A stretch of 64,000 nucleotides of DNA, from the NCBI GenBank assembly GCA_002449395.1, contig DKDP01000045.1:8368-72367 (forward strand). Direction: 5' to 3'. Source of the DNA: Ruminococcaceae bacterium UBA6845. GTDB taxonomy: Bacteria; Bacillota; Clostridia; Oscillospirales; Acutalibacteraceae. The stretch's first letter is position 1; each line of letters begins with the position of its first letter. The notes under the pieces are model-generated. The model did no database searches and had not been told where the DNA came from. It was given only the letters and a program-made list of their open reading frames with translations. Of the stretch, positions 60,083 through 64,000 are shown piece by piece. Both the position numbers and the translations under genes were made by a program.

Positions 60083-60301
60083 TTATTCCATCGAAGTGCC
60101 GACTTCAAGCTCCCTCTTGTCTCTGAAAAGCATTGAAATGCACCAGATTCCCGCAAGTGCGACGATTGTGAAAATAATTCGGCTCACAATAGCGTCCTGA
60201 CCGCCGAAGATCCAGCCGACGATATCAAACTTGAAAAGTCCGATTGAGCCCCAGTTGATAGCACCGATGATAACCAGTATCAATGAGATCTTGTCTATCA
60301 T
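60083..60301 (-). CDS. DUF378 family membrane protein
   Basis: 72 residues with two membrane helices (about 5-25 and 38-60). I-G-A-I-N-W-G-S-I-G-L-F and G-W-I-F-G-G-Q are the DUF378 hallmark. Function unknown. It has an AGGAG site and is a single gene. The region 60302-60440 upstream is very AT-rich. Confidence 0.88.
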   Translation of the reverse strand: MIDKISLILVIIGAINWGSIGLFKFDIVGWIFGGQDAIVSRIIFTIVALAGIWCISMLFRDKRELEVGTSME

Positions 60302-60440
60302 TTTTTCATCTCCTAAATGTTTCTCGATAATATTCTTTTATAAATACGGATTTTTATACGCAAATTTATAAAATTTGTACAATGTTTTCAAAATATCATT
60401 CAAAATATACTAAAAACATAACGAAATAATTAAAAATATA

Positions 60441-60469
60441 TTGACTAAATACAATATAAATGCTATAAT
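60441..60469 (+). promoter_or_regulatory. Promoter for the large secreted protein
   Basis: TTGACT (60441-60446), 17 bases, TATAAT (60464-60469), 41 bases before the start. Confidence 0.8.
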
Positions 60470-60509
60470 CACAATAACCGGATACTCTTATTTATAAGGA
60501 GGAGTTTTA

Positions 60510-63500
60510 ATGAAAAAAGTTCACCGAACGTGCAGAAAAGTGTTGTCGGTTTTTCTTGCCGTGACGCTTATTCTCACAACATTCGTATGTTTTGACATCG
60601 GGGCGCTGATAGGCTCCGCTGTTGACACAGACTCGGCAATCACTGTATCGGAAAATTCCGTTTCTAATGTGTATTTCTATGCACCGGAACAGGTTTATCT
60701 TGAGCCGAAGATCGACGGATATACAACGCAAGGAAAGTATAATTACCAGTGGTTTGTCGATTCAACGATTGATCAATCAACTAACCTTGAAACTCTCAGA
60801 ACAGGAGAAAACAGTACCGGTAATTTTTACTTCTATTATGAGAATGCAAGCCAGGTAAGTGTTTCGTATAAATATCTCAGCGCAGATATGACGGATATGA
60901 CGGCATATACCCAGACGAGCCAGACCTCATCGGGTGATTATGCCAATGCGAACTGCACAATTAAGTTCGATGCATATAGCACACCGCTCAGAGCTTATAA
61001 TACAAGTGCAACCGCATCATATATTTATTACACGGTAGCAAGCAACAAGATAAGCACAACAATTACACGTGACAGCGTATCTCCTTATCTTGCCGCTTCG
61101 TCGAAGGGATGCTACATCGAATGGAAAGTAACCTTTGTCGATAAGCTTGACGGCTTGACCAAGGTTGTTTACAGATATACATATCTTTACAAACCGTATA
61201 CTCAGCCGGTTGGTGCGGCTTTGAGAACCAAAAACCGAAACGGTACCGATCATTTCGGTCAGAATGTTGTTTGGCTTTCCGGTATCCACGGATTATCGAC
61301 GACAGGTTCAAAATACCCGAAGTCTGCAACGGGCGGATTTGGTCTTGTACCTTTTTCGTCATCGAATCCTCAGGGTATTCAGCTCGGCGATGAGGGAACA
61401 AAGCTCTATGCCCAGTTTGCAACCGAGGTAGTTGGCAACGGTCATTTCAGATACAAGGACTTTTCAAATGAGCCGGCGGGTTCATGGGTTTCGGACAATG
61501 CATCTGATGCTCCGTATACACCGGTTAAATCTTTCAATTTTACAGAAAGTCAGCAGAAAGACCGAGTAACTTCAACCGACTGGCATACATATAATGAATG
61601 TACAGCTCCGACAGCTAAGCTAACGGTCGATGTCAGCCGTTACGGTAATCTTAATAAGATTCCTAACCTTTCAACAGGACTTATGGTTACGGATGATCAG
61701 GATTCAAAGAAAGGCTGTTGGTATGTTGCGGATTCTACCGGCTTCTCCGACAGCAACTCGGCAAAGCAGGGCGAAACTAAGGATTACAGTATTATTAAGG
61801 GCTGGTTCAACACGTATAAGAGCATTATGGCGAGCCAGGGCGGAACCGATGATATGCTCGGAGGCGGTATTGAAGCCGAGGGCGTTAAGTATAACGGTCC
61901 CGTCATTATCCCAATATCTTCAACTAACGCAACAACAACATATACAATAAAATCCGTATATCAAAATCATGATGGCGGTGACAGAATTTACAACGCCGCA
62001 TATATGCCGATTTCGGTAACGCAGACAAACAAGGATGCTCTTAGAACGGCAGTGAACAAGGCGACGAATATAGTAGCGAAGTACGGTCTCAAGACAGACG
62101 GAACGAGCGTATACTATGATTCAAGCAACGCAAACTGGACAAAGTTTGTAACACTGTATCAGCTTGCAGGAAAGATGCTTGCGAACCTTGACCTTGCGTC
62201 GACAACGACAGTATCGGGCTACACAATGGCAACGGCAGTGTCGGGACTCAACAGCGCAATTGAAGCAATAGAGGCAGACGCAAGAATCACCGGCACGGCA
62301 AGTGCAAGATTCCTTGCATTGAGCAAGACGGCGAACGGATATAAACTCATCGAGGTACAGGACATAGAGAAGAATGCGGCGGCTCCCGACGCAAGCAAGA
62401 GCTTTGCATACGGACAGAACATCAAGTTCAGCGCACCGACATTCGTAGGCTATGACTATGTAGGAGCAAGCGCAGGAATCAAGGAAGTCGGCACAGAAAC
62501 GGGAGCAGACTATTCCTCGCTTATCACAACAAAGGATAAGGAAATCTCTTCGAACTGTGCGAAAGCCGATTCGCAGGTAGAGTACACATTCCTTTACATC
62601 CAGCAGGAATATTCAACAATCATTGATACAAGAGGCGGAGACTTCAACTACCTCAATATCATCAATAAGGACTTCCCGTCAATCGGCGGAATGGGATACC
62701 CGTCATATGCGGCAGATACATCGGTAGAAACAGACCTTAACTATGAGGTAAGCGGAAACGACGTAACGGCATGGACAACGGAAAATACAACACTTGCAAA
62801 GTATCAGTTCCTCCCGTATGAGGCAGAGCTTGAAGCAAACACCGCATACGTTCTTAAATATAAGGTAACGGGAACAGATGAAGCAAATGTAAGATTTGCC
62901 GTATACGGAGCAAACTTCACAGGCGGAAACGGCGATACAACATCGTATTACCAGTTCGGAACAGCCGGCTCGACAATCACAACAAATGCAGTGGATTCGG
63001 GCAAGGCATATATCAGAATAGAGCTCCTCGGCGACGCAAGAAACGGCAAGAAGGTAATGATCAGCGATCTTTGCCTCGCAAAGGCAGACAGAAACGAGCT
63101 CGAACTCAAGGCGTCGGCAGAGTATCCGATCAACTTCGTTGCAACATCGGCGGATAAGACCGGAATGAGCTACACTGCAACAGGAACATCAAAGCTCGTT
63201 GTAACATCACAGTACAACAGCAGTACATACGAGCAGAAACAGCTTCTTCCGTATTACATCAGCCTCAAGCCGAACAGCACATATGTATTTACATATGATG
63301 TAGAGGGACTTGACGCATCAAAGGTTTCGTTTGAACTTGTAAATTCAGCGTTCACAGGCGGAAACGGATCGGCACCGACAACATATTCGTTCGCAGAAAG
63401 CGGATCGTCAATAGTAGTCGGCACAGCAGACGACGGAGTGGCACAGCTTAAGGTGAGCTATGCATCCGGACTTCCGGCAGGAACAAAGGCAACAATCACA

Positions 63501-64000
63501 AACCTCAGCATCACAAATCTTGATACCAAGACAACGATCACAGGTAAGTTTGCAGATCAGAAAACACTCGGAATCCCCGTAAAAGAGGGCTACAAGTTTG
63601 CAGGCTGGACAGTAAAGGCAAACGACGGCAGCGCAAATGCATACGGCAGCGTAACCGAGACAATCGCAGGCAGCCTTTATCAGTATAAGTTCGGAGCAGG
63701 AATAGATGTAGTAGAGGCACAGTGGGCAACAGATACCTGCAAGGTAGTATTCCGTAACTATGACGGAACAGTAATCAGCGAGCAGGAGGTTGCATACGGA
63801 AGCGCCGCAAACGCACCGACAACAACACCGACCCGCTTCGGCTATACATTCAGCAAGTGGGATACAGACTTCTCATCGGTAAAACAGGATCTTATCATCG
63901 AACCGATATTTGACGAGATCAATATCAACGTAATACTCGATAAGTCATCCGTAAGCGTATATGAGGATACAGAAGCAACCGTACAGGCAAGCTTCAGCCC
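60510..64000 (+). CDS. Large secreted repeat protein with CBM-like and InlB-type domains (N-terminal 1163 residues)
   Basis: The reading frame is open from the ATG at 60510 (AGGAGG seven bases before) to the window edge. A signal peptide occupies about residues 1-40. The first 500 residues are Tyr/Ser/Thr-rich and unrecognised. Near 62.77-63.1 kb and 63.16-63.53 kb lie two related beta-sandwich units (L-P-Y-E-A-E-L-E-A-N-T-A-Y and L-P-Y-Y-I-S-L-K-P-N-S-T-Y, each with F-T-G-G-N-G), CBM4/9-like. They are followed by InlB B-repeat-like units (G-Y-K-F-A-G-W and V-V-F-R-N-Y-D-G-T-V-I ... G-Y-T-F-S-K-W). Such proteins bind or present surface glycans. Codon choice shifts sharply near 62.0 kb to A-ending codons. 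Confidence 0.85.
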   Translation, partial: MKKVHRTCRKVLSVFLAVTLILTTFVCFDIGALIGSAVDTDSAITVSENSVSNVYFYAPEQVYLEPKIDGYTTQGKYNYQWFVDSTIDQSTNLETLRTGENSTGNFYFYYENASQVSVSYKYLSADMTDMTAYTQTSQTSSGDYANANCTIKFDAYSTPLRAYNTSATASYIYYTVASNKISTTITRDSVSPYLAASSKGCYIEWKVTFVDKLDGLTKVVYRYTYLYKPYTQPVGAALRTKNRNGTDHFGQNVVWLSGIHGLSTTGSKYPKSATGGFGLVPFSSSNPQGIQLGDEGTKLYAQFATEVVGNGHFRYKDFSNEPAGSWVSDNASDAPYTPVKSFNFTESQQKDRVTSTDWHTYNECTAPTAKLTVDVSRYGNLNKIPNLSTGLMVTDDQDSKKGCWYVADSTGFSDSNSAKQGETKDYSIIKGWFNTYKSIMASQGGTDDMLGGGIEAEGVKYNGPVIIPISSTNATTTYTIKSVYQNHDGGDRIYNAAYMPISVTQTNKDALRTAVNKATNIVAKYGLKTDGTSVYYDSSNANWTKFVTLYQLAGKMLANLDLASTTTVSGYTMATAVSGLNSAIEAIEADARITGTASARFLALSKTANGYKLIEVQDIEKNAAAPDASKSFAYGQNIKFSAPTFVGYDYVGASAGIKEVGTETGADYSSLITTKDKEISSNCAKADSQVEYTFLYIQQEYSTIIDTRGGDFNYLNIINKDFPSIGGMGYPSYAADTSVETDLNYEVSGNDVTAWTTENTTLAKYQFLPYEAELEANTAYVLKYKVTGTDEANVRFAVYGANFTGGNGDTTSYYQFGTAGSTITTNAVDSGKAYIRIELLGDARNGKKVMISDLCLAKADRNELELKASAEYPINFVATSADKTGMSYTATGTSKLVVTSQYNSSTYEQKQLLPYYISLKPNSTYVFTYDVEGLDASKVSFELVNSAFTGGNGSAPTTYSFAESGSSIVVGTADDGVAQLKVSYASGLPAGTKATITNLSITNLDTKTTITGKFADQKTLGIPVKEGYKFAGWTVKANDGSANAYGSVTETIAGSLYQYKFGAGIDVVEAQWATDTCKVVFRNYDGTVISEQEVAYGSAANAPTTTPTRFGYTFSKWDTDFSSVKQDLIIEPIFDEININVILDKSSVSVYEDTEATVQASFS

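Noticed and set aside
1..64000. CRISPR array or insertion sequence
   Set aside because: No regularly spaced short repeats, transposase genes or terminal inverted repeats were seen; the only large repeat is the leader duplication near 20 kb.

Overview
The window looks like chromosome of a low-to-moderate GC Gram-positive anaerobe of the class Clostridia, most likely a gut Ruminococcaceae/Oscillospirales-type organism. Supporting signs are strong AGGAGG ribosome-binding sites, consensus TTGACA/TATAAT promoters, several TTG starts, class B sortases, a dockerin protein, an LCP protein, DUF6110 beside a P1B ATPase, TIGR04086 and NrdR. This placement rests on gene content only. No rRNA, CRISPR array, transposase or integrase was seen.

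Layout. 1-7.7 kb: the start of a lipoprotein transporter gene, then rmuC, a GH3 glucosidase and a secreted protein with two phosphoesterase domains. 7.7-10.6 kb (minus): phosphoesterase, thyA, folA, deacetylase. 10.7-19.8 kb: a flippase, two minus-strand tRNAs (Glu, Met) with promoter and tandem terminators, a deacetylase with glyA, and uvrBA. 19.85-20.57 kb: a small HTH gene preceded by two tandem copies of a structured RNA leader, the most interesting element here. 20.6-28.9 kb (minus): a serine hydrolase, a DUF4091 protein, and an operon nrdR - alpha/beta hydrolase - aspartate aminotransferase - acyl-CoA synthetase - TIGR04086 protein. 29-33 kb: a DapA-family lyase, a minus-strand group HAD - preQ1 riboswitch - queT - glycosyltransferase, and a second HTH regulator.

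33-39.7 kb: an orphan holin/GH25 lysin pair, a TetR regulator with a perfect 28-bp operator and two ABC half-transporters, and a TIM-barrel isomerase. 39.7-48 kb (minus): eight tightly packed genes running from a NifS-like cysteine desulfurase, thiI and cinA through two class B sortases with an acidic protein between them, a membrane-tailed CinA-like protein that has lost both CinA active-site motifs, and a cohesin-like/dockerin protein. 48-50.6 kb: DUF6110 and a P1B ATPase behind palindromes resembling one in front of the ABC pair. 50.7-60.3 kb: an M20 peptidase, an LCP protein, a chain of overlapping genes (two M42 peptidases, GNAT, aluminium-resistance-type PLP enzyme, DUF2461, phosphohexomutase) and two small membrane proteins. 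60.5-64 kb: the start of a large secreted repeat protein that runs off the window.

Functionally the region is mostly core metabolism and repair (thymidylate/folate, SHMT, UvrAB, s4U, queuosine precursor uptake, NrdR) mixed with envelope functions. The strongest leads for new biology are the duplicated leader RNA at 20.1-20.5 kb, whose stems differ between copies but keep pairing and which has a visible terminator/antiterminator switch, and the sortase/CinA-like/dockerin operon. All function calls come from reading motifs by eye; no database search was run.
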